From NCBI GenBank assembly GCA_013399855.1, contig VXAY01002912.1, positions 695,816 through 759,815 on the forward strand: a DNA stretch of 64,000 bases. Direction: 5' to 3'. The first letter of the stretch is position 1, and each line of letters begins with the position of its first letter. The translations under genes and the position numbers were made by a program. The stretch comes from Oxyruncus cristatus (Eukaryota > Chordata > Aves > Passeriformes > Cotingidae). Below are positions 63,959 through 64,000 of the stretch, one piece after another. The notes beneath the pieces are model-generated. The model worked only from the letters and a program-made list of their open reading frames with translations, had not been told where the DNA came from and did not search any database.

Positions 63959-64000
63959 CCAAGTTATGTGTTTAATTATACAATCCTCTTTAAGAAATGT
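63959..64000 (-). CDS. Partial coding exon cut by window edge, unrecognised protein
   Basis: On the minus strand the last 42 bases of the window have one open frame only (the other two hit stops), reading TFLKEDCIIKHITW. It ends exactly before GTATGT, a good splice donor (ACATAC at 63953-63958 on plus). The last codon is complete, so the exon ends in phase 0, matching the phase-0 start at 59820. Joined, the two give an alternating hydrophobic/charged helical segment, as expected within a helical-repeat protein. The exon's 5' part lies beyond the window. With only 14 codons visible the call is tentative. Confidence 0.4.

Overview
The window looks like vertebrate, almost certainly bird, nuclear DNA. 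It is AT-rich and CpG-poor, has no dense coding, and carries ten CR1-type LINE fragments that can be recognised by eye. Most of these keep the CR1 3' end made of ATTCTRTG-like octamers. There are also two copies of a long terminal repeat whose end (TGTRGTGGGTT...) I recognise from avian endogenous retroviruses. No prokaryotic, plasmid or phage feature is present. Identifications rest on reading and memory of the repeat families, not on a search.

Layout. 1-13.5 kb: apparently single-copy non-coding DNA with two local oddities, a diverged ~120-140 bp duplication (3351-3470 and 4407-4548) and a 15-bp inverted repeat (5173-5267). 13.5-24.8 kb: a cluster of CR1 fragments (13560 +, 16667 -, 17056 -, 19819 -, 24638 +), one apparently missing the middle of ORF2 and one, about 1 kb long, still showing decayed reverse-transcriptase coding. 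24.8-32.5 kb: mostly featureless, with one short CR1 end. 32.5-33.3 kb: first LTR. 33.3-46.4 kb: unique DNA with a small CpG-rich tandem duplication (35.35 kb), a GA-rich microsatellite with an assembly gap (41.2-41.5 kb), a CR1 end (42.3 kb) and segments that look like conserved non-coding elements. 46.4-52.6 kb: repeat-rich, with a tail-to-tail CR1 pair, the second LTR and two more CR1 copies. 52.6-58.3 kb: nothing recognised.

Genes. The only protein-coding evidence I consider reasonable is at the right end, on the minus strand. A probable terminal coding exon lies at 59635-59820 (pyrimidine-rich acceptor, 61 open codons, TGA), followed by a likely 3' UTR running left to about 58.34 kb. Upstream there is an apparent intron of about 4.1 kb and a partial exon ending in a good GTATGT donor at 63959-64000, cut by the window edge. 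The two exons agree in phase. The encoded C-terminus is a helical, leucine-rich segment followed by an acidic/basic tail; I do not recognise the protein.

I found no new multi-gene system. The items most worth a second look are the unlisted terminal exon, the local duplication at 3.4/4.4 kb, the composite CR1 at 16.7-17.2 kb, and the possible coding-derived segment beside the CR1 at 24.8 kb.
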